From assembly GCA_027704905.1 (NCBI GenBank), contig JANIIK010000740.1, positions 62,001 to 126,000 on the forward strand: DNA of 64,000 nt, in the 5' to 3' direction. The translations under genes were made by a program, and so were the position numbers. The notes beneath the pieces were generated by a model. That model saw nothing but the letters and a program-made list of their open reading frames with translations, did no database searches and was not told where the DNA came from. Below, in pieces: positions 34,174-45,789 of the stretch. Position 1 is the stretch's first letter; each line of letters starts with the position of its first letter. This DNA comes from Muraenolepis orangiensis. Lineage: Eukaryota > Chordata > Actinopteri > Gadiformes > Muraenolepididae.

Positions 34174-35225
34174 CAGTGGTGAAGCGTCAGGGGCTTCAAG
34201 GTATTCAGAGAAGACCCTGGAACTCTCGATAAAAAAAAATCGAATTAATTGGATTAATAAAATGTAATACAATTTAATGTAATTTAATCTAATTTATTAA
34301 TTAAATTAATAAATGAGCATCGTATCTGTGTTGTTATCTGTTATATTACAGTGTTACGTTGATTTGTTTGTCTTTCTCGGTCCATGCACGACGCATTTGA
34401 GTGGTTTTGTGTTGGAAAAACAATGCAACCAATCAGATATTTTTCTATTGCTGGGAAGAATATCCTTCAACCAAAGTATTCCCGATGACTTTGGCCCTCA
34501 GACTGAATGAGAGCGTACGTTTGGATTGACAATTTGATCAACCAATCATATAGTGATTTGTAGCCAATGGGCGTATTCTTTCAGATTTCCCCACAGCTCA
34601 ATTGGGAGCTACAAGGTATACTGGCTGGAGCGAGAGTGGATCTAGCGTAGTGCTACGTTGTTTCTACATAGGATTCTATGTCAAAATGGCGAAGGCGAAG
34701 ATGATGGACTGTTACTTCACTACATGGACACTGCTTTACCAACTATGGTACACTTGGAAATTGGCTGCGACAATCTTATCTGCCTAAATGAGATAAGGCA
34801 CAAAGTGACTCCTCCGTGACGTCCGTCAGACTACGGGTGGGGGGTCGCGGGACTCCGAGGGGGGGGTCGCGAGATTATTTCAGAATCCTCTTGATGTGAC
34901 CTATGAGGTTTATTAATTTTTTATTTTATTATTATTATTTTTTATTAATTTTTTATCATTTGTATTATTATTATTATTGTTAATAATAACGTGAGTGACA
35001 AATAAAGGAATTCTGATTCCCACAGATTCACGACAGTATCATCATTGAAAAAAATCCTCACACTATGTTCGCCATCGCGATTACCCCCCCCTACCCACCC
35101 CGTTGGACGGTGATAGTGGGGGGTCGCCAGTCTCCAGCACTGTTATTTTGGGGGTCGTGAGCTGAAAAGTTGGGGAACCCCTGCTCTACAGAAGGTCCAG
35201 TTGTGATAGACACGCTTCGCCACTG
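34174..35225. mobile_element. Non-autonomous hAT-like DNA transposon
   Basis: The element begins CAGTGGTGAAGCGT and ends ACGCTTCGCCACTG, a 14-bp terminal inverted repeat with one mismatch, and is flanked on both sides by ATACATAC, an 8-bp target duplication as expected for hAT elements (though it lies in a TACA array, which weakens the point). Inside are AAAATGGCGAAGGCGAAGAT near 34684 and, near the right end, GGGGGTCGTGAGCTGAAAAG..GGAACCCCTG, a nested hAT-type terminus. No transposase frame is present. Confidence 0.7.
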
Positions 35226-35525
35226 ATACATACATAGTATACATACATACATACATACATACATACATACATACATACATACATACATACATACATACAT
35301 ACATACATACATACATACATACATACATACATACATACATACATACATACATACATACATACATACATACATACATACATACGTACATATTATACATACG
35401 GACATACATATTATACACATAATATACATTCATGCATATTTTAAATACTGTACGTACATACCAATTATACACACATACATACTTACATACATACATACAT
35501 AGTATACATACATTGTACATACATT
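35226..35525. repeat. (TACA)n microsatellite
   Basis: Long pure tract 35226-35385 followed by imperfect units; equivalent to 7150-7300. Confidence 0.97.
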
Positions 35526-35690
35526 GTCACAATCACTATTCACCCTGCCTCCACCAGAGGGCAGCATCAGCCCGTGGTAATTCTCACCCTTCACCTGCAG
35601 CGCATCTCAACTATTCTATTTAAGCCAACCTCCACACACTCACTCTTCACCAGATTGTTCCTGATTGTTCCTCACTCAATCCATGACATA
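35525..35690. repeat. Block A segment lacking the 69-bp minisatellite
   Basis: The same lead as 7303 and 26856, but it passes from GATTGTTCCTCACTCAATCC straight to the tetranucleotide repeat; the 69-bp array is absent. Confidence 0.9.
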
Positions 35691-35975
35691 CATACATACA
35701 TACATACATACATACATACATACATACATACATACATACATACATACATACATACATACATACATACATACATACATACATACATACATACATACATACA
35801 TACATACATACATACATACATACATACATACATACATACATACATACATACATACATACATACATACATACATACATACATACATACATACATACATACA
35901 TACATACATGCATATTATACAGAAGAAAAAACAAATGGAACATACATATATGCATACATACATATTATAAATACA
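35688..35975. repeat. (ATAC)n microsatellite
   Basis: About 220 bp of pure ATAC followed by imperfect units. Confidence 0.97.
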
Positions 35976-36019
35976 TACATATTATTAAAAACAATCCTTT
36001 ATTCAGAAGGGGAAACTAC

Positions 36020-36575
36020 ATGTCTACACTATGTCTCAAAAGACATTCAGTATCTCTCAGGGAGACGTAGGAACTCTAGGAGGCAGAGTGGTGGGAACAT
36101 ATTTATCATGGTTCTCTATGAGTCAAAGGCCAAACTGACCTCACTAAAAGATGTTGTATATTAAACATATTCTGTTAGCAGTAAACTGTAGTGATTCAAA
36201 TGATGTCCTCTTTCAGCAGATGTGCAGCTGTGTCTCTTGAGGGACTAAATGCTAGTGGAAATGTAGGGCTGATGTTCTCATAAGAGTCTCTGGAGATTCC
36301 AGTCATAGCATTATGTGTGCATGTCCACAAGCCAAGTCAGCACTTCCCTCTTGTGTCAAACCAGAGTCATTACCATAACCAGTGATTCCATGAACTAAAC
36401 TCTGCTCAGGTCCATCTTTAATAATAGCTTACAGCTTCAGGACTAGTCTGCTTGTCATTGGGTCAGCCTGGTAGCAGACAGAGGCTAGTGTTTAGTGTTG
36501 TTCCTCTTGGCATGCTTAGCTGCCAGGATGAGGGCTGTGAGGGTGGACCGAGGCTCGGCTCGGAATCGGATTTTC
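36020..36575 (+). repeat. Relic of the 3' flank of a light-chain C gene, copy 3
   Basis: Matches 8075-8610 and 27995-28530, then breaks at GGCTCGGCTCGGAATC.GG. No Ig segment nearby. Confidence 0.75.
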
Positions 36576-36639
36576 CTGTTGTGTCAGGAATGAACCGGCA
36601 GATGATTGTGGAATAAGAAGTGGATGATGAGCCTTTTGA

Positions 36640-37615
36640 ACCAATGTCAGACCGTCTACAGTAGAACATTAGTCTAGAGACCTTTTTGAGCAGAGAGGGA
36701 AGAAAATACAGGAGGATAAACACAGAATAGAGCCCAAGAATATGAGACATATTCTGTGTAATATGATACATAATATGACAGAGCCATAACTCTCACCATT
36801 AATAAGAAAGGCCAACACTGCTAGCAAGGCTGTGGACGACCTCCCCTTGCTCTGTGTGTGTGTATGTGTGTGATGCCTGGCAGCTAGCATACTTAACTCT
36901 TGACGTACTCAGAAGTACTCAAAAGTCATGCTAAATAGCAGGCATGTGGGCGGACGTCCACCTGCTTAGAGAGATATGAAAGTGAGAGAGATAAGGTTCA
37001 ATGAGTGCAGGACTTTGGAAAGGAAAATTCATATCTTGGTTATAAATATATTCTGAAATGCGTCAGGTTCTCCAAAATGACATACTAATAAAAAATATAT
37101 ATGAATGTGAAAATAATGAATGTATATAAAACCAAAAGTCTTACTCTCGTCATAGAGTTAGAAACAGGGCTAGTGTTTAAACATTGGTATATCTATTCAT
37201 GTGTTCAAATTGCTTAACATTAGTATCCATGTGATATAAGGTGATTAGCTGTATTTTAATCAAATCATTGTATTTGATGAGTTTATATCACAACAAGAAG
37301 ATTTCAGTCTAATGCATAGCTAGATTGTATTCAAGGTGAGGTCCTCTAAGGTGAGAGTGTCACATGACCACCTAACCCTACCACTCTGGAGCCCTACAAG
37401 CAGTGACAACAGATGAACAAGTCTTAAGACTCAACATTGTGGTGTTATTGTAGTGTTAGGTGTGCAATACTACAAGGACTACAGGTGACGTGTTATGATG
37501 TCATAGGGGGGGGGGGGGGGGGAACACCTGAGAGCATGTTAAAGAGTAAATCACCTTAATAAAGATCCACATTCTAGATTCAGTTAGAGACTCACGGCTA
37601 TTCATTAACACAACA
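36640..37615. repeat. Block A unique segment, copy 3
   Basis: Matches 9950-10860. Contains a 16-17 bp G run at 37507-37522. No gene seen. Confidence 0.8.
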
Positions 37616-37619
37616 GACA

Positions 37620-38070
37620 TCTTTGATTTGTAGGTAGCAGTTGTATGTCAGTAGGGTCAAGTTGAGGTACTAGTTGTATGTTAGTAGGGTCAAGTTGAGG
37701 TACTAGTTGTATGTCAGTAAGGTCAAGTTGAGGTACTAGTTGTATGTCAGTAGGGTCAAGTTGAGGTACTAGTTGTATGTTAGTAAGGTCAAGTTGAGGT
37801 ACTAGTTGTATGTTAGTAAGGTCAAGTTGAGGTAGCTTTATATAGTATGTGTTAGTTGAGGTAGTACTTGTGTATAACATATGTGGTAGTAGAGGTAGTA
37901 GCTGTATATAATATGTGTTAGTTGAGGTAATAGTTGTGTATATAATATGTGTTAGTTGAGGTACTAGTTGTATATAATATGTGGTCAATGAGGTGGTAGT
38001 TGTATGTAATATATTGTAGTTGAGGTAGTAGTTCTATATGATATGTGGTAGTTGAATTAGTAGTGTCTGT
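37620..38070. repeat. 33-bp and 32-bp minisatellites
   Basis: Six 33-bp TACTAG units (to about 37835) pass directly into about seven 32-bp TAGTAG-type units. In copy 1 the LINE at 11290-15320 lies exactly between these two types, so this is the empty-site arrangement. Confidence 0.85.
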
Positions 38071-38089
38071 CACCACTGTCTGTCCCCAC

Positions 38090-38665
38090 TGTCACCACCT
38101 CAAACAGATCACAACATTCCCCAACCAGAAGCCGGTGATGAACAGAGAGGTCCTCCTACTCCTAAAGGCACGTGAGCTTTTAGGTCGGGCGATGCACTGG
38201 CCTACTGTTTAGCCAGGGCTAATCTGAAAAGGGCCAAGCTCAAACACAAGCGAAGGGTTGAAGACCACTTCAACAACTCCGATCCCCGACGCATGTGGCA
38301 GGGCATCCAGGCCATCACGGATTATAAACCCTCCAACAACTCCCCCCCAACCACTGACTCATCCCTCCCTGACGAACTTAATCATTTTTTTGCTCGCTAC
38401 GACCGGAACAACCCCGAACGGCCCACCAGGGCTCCTCTCCCCGTTGACCACCAACCCCTCACCCTATCCCCCACAGACGTGCGTGCGGCACTGAGCAGAA
38501 CAAATGCGCATAAGGCAGCTGGTCCTGATGGCATCCCCGGTGGCGTGCTCAGGAACTGCGCTGAGCAGCTGACCGAGGTCCTTACTGACATTTTCAACTT
38601 GTCACTAGCTCAGGCAGTTGTCCCTGTGTGCTTTAAAACCACCTCCATTGTGCCAGTGCCAAAAC
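38090..38665 (+). pseudogene. LINE fragment: endonuclease-RT linker and start of reverse transcriptase
   Basis: Reads ITTFPNQKPVMNREVLLLLK, a frameshift, GDALAYCLARANLKRAKLKH, DPRRMWQGIQAITDYKPSN, FFARYDRNN, KAAGPDGIPGGVLRNCAEQL and VPVCFKTTSIVPVPKHS. These are the segments between endonuclease and reverse transcriptase in CR1/L2/Rex1-group fish LINEs. It is cut off by a C-rich minisatellite at 38665, and the catalytic reverse-transcriptase blocks are missing. It follows on from the part found at 25330-25900. Confidence 0.75.
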
Positions 38666-39090
38666 ACTCTTCTGCAGCAGCCCCCCCTCTACTCCCCCCC
38701 CTGCTTCCCTCCCCCACTGCTGCACCCCCCCCTCTGCTGCCCCCCCTCTGCTTTCCTCCCCCTCTGCTGTCCCCCCCCCGCTGCTGCACCTCTGCCGCCC
38801 CCCCCCCACTGCTGCCCCCCCTCTACTCCCCCCCCCTGCTTCCCTCCCCCTCTGCTGCCCCCCCTCTACTCCCCCCCCCTGCTTCCCTCCCCCTCTGCTG
38901 CCCCCCCCCCCTCTGCTGCACCCCCCCACTGCTGCCCCCCCCTCTGCTGCACCCCCCCACTGCTGCCCCCGCCCGATGCTGCACCTCTGCTGCCCCCCCC
39001 CCACTGCTGCCCCCCCTCTACTCCCCCCCTCTGCTTCCCCCCCCTGCTCCCCCCCCCCCTCTGCTGCCCCCCCCCCCTGCCCCCCCCCCT
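38665..39090. repeat. C-rich CTGCTGCCCCCCC minisatellite
   Basis: About 420 bp of irregular CTGCTGC, CTACTCC and CTGCTTCCC units between C runs; proline-rich frames are artefacts. Short remnants of the same repeat begin the LINE tails at 9465 and 29550. Confidence 0.93.
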
Positions 39091-39690
39091 CTACTCAACA
39101 CCTATAATAATCACCACCAATGTCTTTGACTAACTGTAAAAAAGAAGAAAGAAAAAACAAACTGTAAAAACAAACTGTAACCGTAACAATGGAAGTCAGG
39201 TGATCATCCTACACAATACTCATGTAGGGGCCATAGCCATCCCGTGGAATCCCACGGGCAATGCGCTAGTATTTATTACTAAGATACCTGTTTACTGTAC
39301 CTGCCATATAGATTTAAATCTCAACTGTTGATAGAACTGCTCCTACCCCTGTGTATACATTTATATATACCATACATTTATATATGCTCACTTGTATATT
39401 CATTTACATTTATATATTTGTATCCTGCTTTCAATAAGGGCATACCCCTGATCACTACCTGTTAAATACTCACTTAGCTGTATATACATATACCTTATTA
39501 TATTATTGTGCTGCTCATATCCCATTTAATACCTAGACTGTCTTTAAACCAGTACATTAAACTGTAAATGATATTATATCACCAGCCACTTTACTGCTAC
39601 ATGTGCCCTCTGGTTAGATGCTACATTATTATCACTGTACTGTACTGTGCTGTGAAATGACATTACATTAGAATCTAATCTAATCTAATC
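39090..39690 (+). mobile_element. LINE 3' tail, copy 3 (complete)
   Basis: The most complete of the three tails: it runs through GTACTGTGCTGTGAAATGAC and ends in TCTAATCTAATCTAATCTA. With the fragment at 38090-38665 it forms one deleted LINE of 1.6 kb. Confidence 0.65.
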
Positions 39691-40815
39691 TAGTTGTATA
39701 TAATATGTGGTAGTTGAGTTAGTAGTAGTATATAATATGTGGTAGTTGAGGTAGTAGTAGTATATAATATGTGGTAGTTGAGGTAGTAGTAGTATATAAT
39801 ATGTGGTAGTTGAGGTAGTAGTAGTATATAATATGTGGTAGTTGAGGTAGTAGTAGTATATAACATGTGGTAGTTGAGTTAGTAGTAGTATATAACATGT
39901 GGTAGTTGAGTTAGTAGTAGTATATAACATGTGATAGTTGAGGTAGTAGTAGTATATAACATGTGGTAGTTGAGTTAGTAGTAGTATATAACATGTGGTA
40001 GTTGAGGTAGTAGTAGTATATACTATGTGGTAGTTGAGGTAGTAGTAGTATATAATATGTGGTAGTTGAGGTCGTAGTAGTATATAACATGTGGTAGTTG
40101 AGGTAGTAGCAGTATATAACATGTGGTAGTTGAGGTAGTAGTAGTATATACTATGTGGTAGTTGAGTTAGTAGTATATAACATGTGGTAGTTGAGGTAGT
40201 AGTAGTATATAACATGTGGTAGTTGAGGTAGTATTAGTATATTACATGTGGTAGTTGAGGTAGTAGTAGTATATACTATGTGGTAGTTGAGTTAGTAGTA
40301 TATAACATGTGGTAGTTGAGGTAGTAGTAGTATATAACATGTGGTAGTTGAGTTAGTAGTAGTATATACTATGTGGTAGTTGAGGTAGTAGTAGTATATA
40401 CTATGTGGTAGTTGAGGTAGTAGTAGTATATAACATGTGGTAGTTGAGGTAGTAGTAGTATATAACATGTGGTAGTTGAGGTAGTAGTAGTATATAACAT
40501 GTGGTAGTTGAGGTAGTAGTATTATATAACATGTGGTAGTTGAGGTAGTAGTAGTATATAACATGTGGTAGTTGAGGTAGTAGTAGTATATAACATGTGG
40601 TAGTTGAGGTAGTAGTAGTATATAACATGTGGTAGTTGAGGTAGTAGTAGTATATAACATGTGGTAGTTGAGGTAGTAGTAGTATATAACATGTGGTAGT
40701 TGAGGTAGTAGTAGTATATAACATGTGGTAGTTGAGGTAGTAGTAGTATATAACATGTGGTAGTTGAGGTAGTAGTAGTATATAACATGTGGTAGTTGAG
40801 GTAGTATCTGTATAG
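39690..40815. repeat. 32-bp minisatellite array 3' of V2
   Basis: About 35 highly uniform units, mostly TGAGGTAGTAGTAGTATATA with some TGAGTTAG. Compare about ten units beside V1. Confidence 0.95.
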
Positions 40816-40971
40816 TTCATAGTGTAGAGCAGTATAAAGCTGGTTCTTGGTTGAGGCCCCTGGTTAGAGCAGCTCTGTGCTCAGTGCTCTGTGTCAGAGT
40901 CTCTTCCCCCTCAGCAGCTGCAGCAGGTTCCTGCTGTAACGACTCAGTGACTACACAGTCTGACTGAGGGA

Positions 40972-40999
40972 GGTTTATGTACGGCTCTCAATCACTGTG
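40972..40999 (-). promoter_or_regulatory. V2 recombination signal, 12-bp spacer
   Basis: Identical to the V1 signal: CACAGTG, 12-bp spacer, ACATAAACC on the minus strand. Confidence 0.95.
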
Positions 41000-41465
41000 T
41001 GAACACATAAACACTACAGTGACTCTGACAGTGATAAACTGCTGCGTCTTCAGGCTGGGCTCCGGCGATGGTCAGTGAGAAGTCAGTTCTGCCTCCACTG
41101 CCACTAAACCGAGCTGGTGTTGGTGATACTAGTTGGTTTGTATATTTCATGATGAGCTTGGGGGCTTCTCCGGGTTTCTGTTGGTACCAGAATATGTGAT
41201 CACCATTGAAAACCGCTTGGTTGGTTTTACAGGTCAGTGTGACTCTGGATCCTGCAGTAACAGACTCTACTGGTGGCTGGGTCACAGTCACCTGACTGCT
41301 GGTTCCTATAGAAAACAAACAAACATAACATGGAGTCATCCAACAGAAAACACAAGCAAACACAGACGGGTGGTCCACATGTGGATGGAGAGGAATGAAC
41401 CCACCTGTTAAGGATCCACAGACCACTGTCCAGAAAAGGATGGTGAGGTGGTTCATGGTTGCCAC
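41000..41465 (-). CDS. Immunoglobulin light chain V segment 2 (L1/kappa-like)
   Basis: Same structure as V1: leader exon 41405-41465 (MATMNHLTILFWTVVCGSLT), intron 41306-41404, V exon 41000-41305. Framework residues are nearly the same (LTCKTN, WYQQKPGEAPKLIM, RFSGSGG, DFSLTI, AAVYHC). It differs from V1 mainly in the complementarity-determining regions: CDR1 QAVFNGDHIF versus the longer PAVYTDSSYGDRIY, CDR2 KYTNQL versus KHKSTL, CDR3 CQSHCSVYVF versus CQSYHKLNVYWMF. CDR3 has an extra cysteine. No stops or frameshifts. Changes concentrated in the loops suggest selection for diversity. Confidence 0.93.
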
Positions 41466-41520
41466 GGTTTCTGGGGGGTTGAGTGACAGCTCAGAGTCCT
41501 GCAGTGTTGAACTGAGAGGA

Positions 41521-41565
41521 CTTTTAAACCCTCTCAGAAGCCCAGTTTCAGCTCAGCATGCAAAG
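41521..41565 (-). promoter_or_regulatory. V2 promoter: octamer-like and A/T boxes
   Basis: CTTTGCAT on the minus strand (41558-41565) and GGTTTAAAAG (41521-41530), as in V1. Confidence 0.7.
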
Positions 41566-41586
41566 CTTCCTCTGTATGGAAATGAC

Positions 41587-41820
41587 CTGTTTCCACTCAT
41601 CACACTGGGAGTGAGAGTGAACCACCTGTTTCCACTCATCACACTGGGGGTGAGAGTGAACCACCTGTTTCCACTCATCACACTGGGGGTGAGAGTGAAC
41701 CACCTGTTTCCACTCATCACACTGAGGGTGAGAGTGAACCACCTGTTTCCACTCATCTCACTGGGGGTGAGAGTCAACCACCTGTTTCCACTCATCTCAC
41801 TGGGGGTTAGGGTGAATGCA
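41587..41820. repeat. 39-bp minisatellite upstream of V2, six units
   Basis: Six units of the CACCTG-bearing repeat seen upstream of V1 (nine units). Confidence 0.95.
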
Positions 41821-42288
41821 TACATTCTGGGAGGACCTCTGTATCTCTTCTACATTCACACTTTATGGAATACGATGTGGATTTAGCTGCAAACAATCAG
41901 AATTCATCATCCGTGACTTTTTTCCGATTCATGTTTTTCTTGGTTTGTTTGACATTCTTAAATGTTCTACTTCTTTAAAAAAATACAAATGTGCTAGTTT
42001 CTTTAAAAAACATAATAATGTATAGTAGTATTATCTTTGTAATTAATTTATCTATATTTCACTTTCATCTTAATTAAGTTAGGTGAGTGCACTTGAGATA
42101 ATGGGATAATCAAATGTCTTTCAAATATTTTTAGAATAATACATGCAGAATAAATACAATCCATACCTTCAAACACTTAGTAAAAGTAACTAACCAGGGC
42201 TTGAGTTGATCAAATGTGAATTCCTTCATAGTTTCCTGTGATAAGTTAGTGTCTATGTGTCAGTGAGATGTGTCTTCAATGGGAGGGA

Positions 42289-42327
42289 GGTTTTTGTACA
42301 GACTCTTATTGAGGATGTATCACTGTG
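42289..42327 (+). promoter_or_regulatory. J2 recombination signal, 23-bp spacer
   Basis: Identical to the J1 signal: GGTTTTTGT, 23-bp spacer, CACTGTG. Confidence 0.96.
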
Positions 42328-42365
42328 GTACACTTTTGGTGGAGGCACCAAACTCACCGTTGACT
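42328..42365 (+). CDS. Immunoglobulin light chain J segment 2
   Basis: Encodes YTFGGGTKLTVD with the FGGG motif and donor GACT|GTAAGT. It differs from J1 only in the first residues (YT for FA), which contribute to CDR3. Splices in phase to the exon at 43323. Confidence 0.95.
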
Positions 42366-42909
42366 GTAAGTACAAGGACACTTTTCTTTATCTGACATAA
42401 CTCCCTAAACATTACCTTTATATCGAAATAGAACTAAAGAATTGATTATTTTAATTTATATTCTAAAATATTATATTATAATCTTTTAAACTTCTAAATG
42501 TTTGGTTGTTAAGGGCAGTAGACACATATTATTGATTGGAGTTCAGTCACTTAATGTTATTACTTACATTGTTTTTGTAATGATTTAATTATGATGAACA
42601 TTCATCATTTATTAAGCATATCATTGATTTACTTTGTATTTCATGAAATGGGCTAACAAGTATCCTTCAAGTTCAGTTTAGACTTCTTAAAAGTCGTAAT
42701 TGAATGAATAGAACATTTAATTAGCAAATGTATTTTTGTGCTGAAAAGTTCCCATTAAATTATTCTGTAGTGTTTTGGCCGAACGTTGAATTAAATATAA
42801 GAAAAGGGAAGTGAGAAACTAATCTGAAGAAGTTCTGCCACCTGACAGCTGTAGAAACATTCAAATGTGTCTCATGTATTCAATTATATTAATGTGGAAA
42901 TTTATATAA

Positions 42910-43110
42910 ATTAAATTGGTGACAGGATAGCTCTGTCTTTTGGGACTTGGGAACCGGAAGGTCCCCGGTTCAAGTCCCCGAAACACCTGGTCACTGTCGA
43001 GGTGCCCTTGAGCAAGACCACAGCTTCTAATACTAGGATGGGTTAAATGAACACATTTCACTGTGTGTGTACATGTATGAGACCAATAAAGAGGATTTAA
43101 GATTTAGAAA
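42910..43110 (+). mobile_element. tRNA-derived SINE in the J-C intron, cassette 2
   Basis: Same element as at 17725, with GGTTCAAGTCCCCG and GAGGTGCCCTTGAGCAAG, but the middle (CTTACCCTGCTCCCC.. in copy 1) is deleted. Confidence 0.75.
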
Positions 43111-43137
43111 TAAATATATGAATGAAAAATGATAAAT

Positions 43138-43185
43138 GATACCATGACACATTTAAATGTTTGAAACATTTAAATGTGTCATGGT
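43138..43185. repeat. Short palindrome in the J2-C2 intron
   Basis: CCATGACACATTTAAATGTTT..AAACATTTAAATGTGTCATGG forms an almost perfect inverted repeat. Cassette 1 has related sequence at 17979-18020. Confidence 0.7.
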
Positions 43186-43322
43186 TTCATTTATATTCAT
43201 TTCCACATTTCAATCAACAATTCCAACAGTTGATGAATCTTCCAGTCCTCTGTGCTCCCTATGAGCGGCCATGTTAAGGGAGCCAGTTGTCCACTTGTCT
43301 CCTCTCTCTCTCTCTCTTCCAG

Positions 43323-43645
43323 TGGGAGTGGTTCAGCCCACGCTGAGCCTCCTTCCTCCCTCCAGAGTGGAGCTGGAGCAGGGCAGGGCTACAGTGCTGT
43401 GTTTGGCCACTGGGGGCTTCCCCTCAGACTGGAAGCTTGGCTGGAAGGTGGGTTGCAGCAGCATGTCTGCCGGGGTGTCGGATAGCCCGGGGGTCCTGGG
43501 GAAAGATGGCACCTACAGCCGGAGCAGCGCCCTGACCCTCCCTGCGGACCAGTGGAAGAAGGCGGGCTCAGTGAGCTGTGAGGCCAGTAGGAGCGGCCAG
43601 ACGCCTGTCACTCAAACCCTGAATCCTGACCAGTGTTCAGAGTAG
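43323..43645 (+). CDS. Immunoglobulin light chain constant exon 2 (L1 type)
   Basis: Nearly identical to C1; the difference seen in the product is CSSMSAG in place of CSSRSAG. Same acceptor, same intradomain cysteines (VLCLATG, SVSCEAS), same strand-C tryptophan and same C-terminal DQCSE. No defects. Intron from J2 is 957 bp. Confidence 0.94.
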
Positions 43646-43830
43646 AGAGGCTCCAGCATGGAAGTAGTGTAGAATACAAATCTCCTCTGACACGTCTGCT
43701 TTCTATCTCTCTGTCTAAGGTAGCTGCAGCTTTTGATGACCTCCATCAATATCACATGTCTTTGAGCCATTAGCATTACGCTTCATGGTCTGTTACCCCT
43801 TTGCTTGAGTTTGTCACATGTTGAACATTT

Positions 43831-43836
43831 AATAAA
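43831..43836 (+). terminator. PolyA signal of C gene 2
   Basis: AATAAA followed by an A run, placed as in C gene 1. Confidence 0.85.
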
Positions 43837-43839
43837 GAT

Positions 43840-44655
43840 GTAAAAAAAACAATGATTTATTGTCATCATTTCTGATGGTATATCTTCTGTCCATGCTCTA
43901 ACAAGTATAACACCTCTTCTATTTCTTCATTAAATATTTGACCAGCCGTTTGAATGAAGGGTAAAGCTGTGGTTTGTCTCATCTCTGAATGACCAAAGTG
44001 TTGCTTGTGTGGCTCTTCTTGGAAGGTGTGTTCACTGGATCCAGTGGACCAGTGTCAGTCATAGAGACACTGCTGCTGAAATGACCCATGTGTTTCAGAC
44101 TGACTTCATGTCACTTCATCAAACAGTAGTTCAGGGTGTCCAGGTTTCTGCACATGTAACAGACGCCAGCAGGTGGCGCTGTGCAGTGGTAAACCTCACT
44201 CCCTGACACCTAAATAGACGTTCTAGCGATGAAGCTAGGGCCTGTGGGTTTGAGCTCTCACGTTAGAACGTGGCCTCTCGTGCCGGAGGTGGTCAGTTCC
44301 AGTAATAGTAACAGTAACAGTCAGTGCTCAGTGCTGGACACTGACTGTTACACACATACCAACTTAGAAACGTGTAGAAGTACGTCTGGAGAGACATTCA
44401 GTATCTCTCACGGAGACAGAGGATCCCTAGCATGCTGAGTGGTGGAAACAGTTCCATATTAATCATGGTTGAGTTTATTAGTCAAAGACCAAACCGACAT
44501 CATCTCTTAAAGATGTGGTTCACTAACCGTATTCTGTGAGCAGTGAACCGTAGCTATTCAAATGATCTCCAGTTTTAGCTGACGCCCACCTGGGTCTCTA
44601 GAGGGACAGGAAGTCAGTGGAGGTTTTCAGAAGAGTCTCTGGAGATTACAGGGAA
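43840..44655. other. 3' flank of C gene 2
   Basis: Nearly identical to 18680-19490, including the CCAGCAGGTGGCGC CTCF-like motif near 44166-44179. Confidence 0.6.
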
Positions 44656-44776
<121 letters not shown>

Positions 44777-44867
44777 CTACATTCCGGCTCAGTGGTGCCC
44801 TCTTGTGTCAAACCATTGTTTTATTACAAGCCATTGCTACAAAGAGTGAATCCAAAACTGTTAGTCA

Positions 44868-45665
44868 ATGGTGTAGTAGTTGTATATAATATGTTGTAGT
44901 TGTGGCAGTAGTTGTATGTAATATGTGGTAGTTGAGGTAGTAGTTGTATATAATATGTTGTAGTTGTGGCAGTAGTTGTATGTAATATGTGGTAGTTGAG
45001 GTAGTAGTTGTATGTAATATGTGGTAGTTGAGGTAGTAGTTGTATGTAATATGTTGTAGTTGAGGTAGTAGTTGTATGTAATATGTGGTAGTTGAGGTAG
45101 TAGTTGTATGTAATATGTGGTAGTTGAGGTAGTAGTTGTATGTAATATGTGGTAGTTGAGGTAGTAGTTGTATGTAATATGTGGTAGTTGAGGTAGTAGT
45201 TGTATGTAATATGTGGTAGTTGAGGTAGTAGTTGTATGTAATATGTGGTAGTTGAGGTAGTAGTTGTATGTAATATGTGGTAGTTGAGGTAGTAGTTGTA
45301 TGTAATATGTGGTAGTTGAGGTAGTAGTTGTATGTAATATGTGGTAGTTGAGGTAGTAGTTGTATGTAATATGTGGTAGTTGAGGTAGTAGTTGTATGTA
45401 ATATGTGGTAGTTGAGGTAGTAGTTGTATGTAATATGTTGTAGTTGTGGCAGTAGTTGTATGTAATATGTGGTAGTTGAGGTAGTAGTTGTATGTAATAT
45501 GTGGTAGTTGAGGTAGTAGTTGTATGTAATATGTGGTAGTTGAGGTAGTAGTTGTATGTAATATGTGGTAGTTGAGGTAGTAGTTGTATGTAATATGTGG
45601 TAGTTGAGGTAGTAGTTGTATGTAATATGTGGTAGTTGAGGTAGTAGTTGTATATAATATGTGTT
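44868..45665. repeat. 32-bp minisatellite array downstream of C2
   Basis: About 25 highly uniform units carrying TGAGGTAGTAGTTGTATG, three of them the variant TTGTGGCAGTAG, one of which recurs within the array. About eight units in cassette 1. Confidence 0.95.
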
Positions 45666-45789
45666 GAAAACTGATTTTGCCTCGTGTAAACACACATATA
45701 TGTGTGGTAGTTGAGGTAGTAGTTTTATATATGTGTGGTAGTTGTATATACTATGTTGACCATTTTATAATATGTTGACTCTTTATCCT

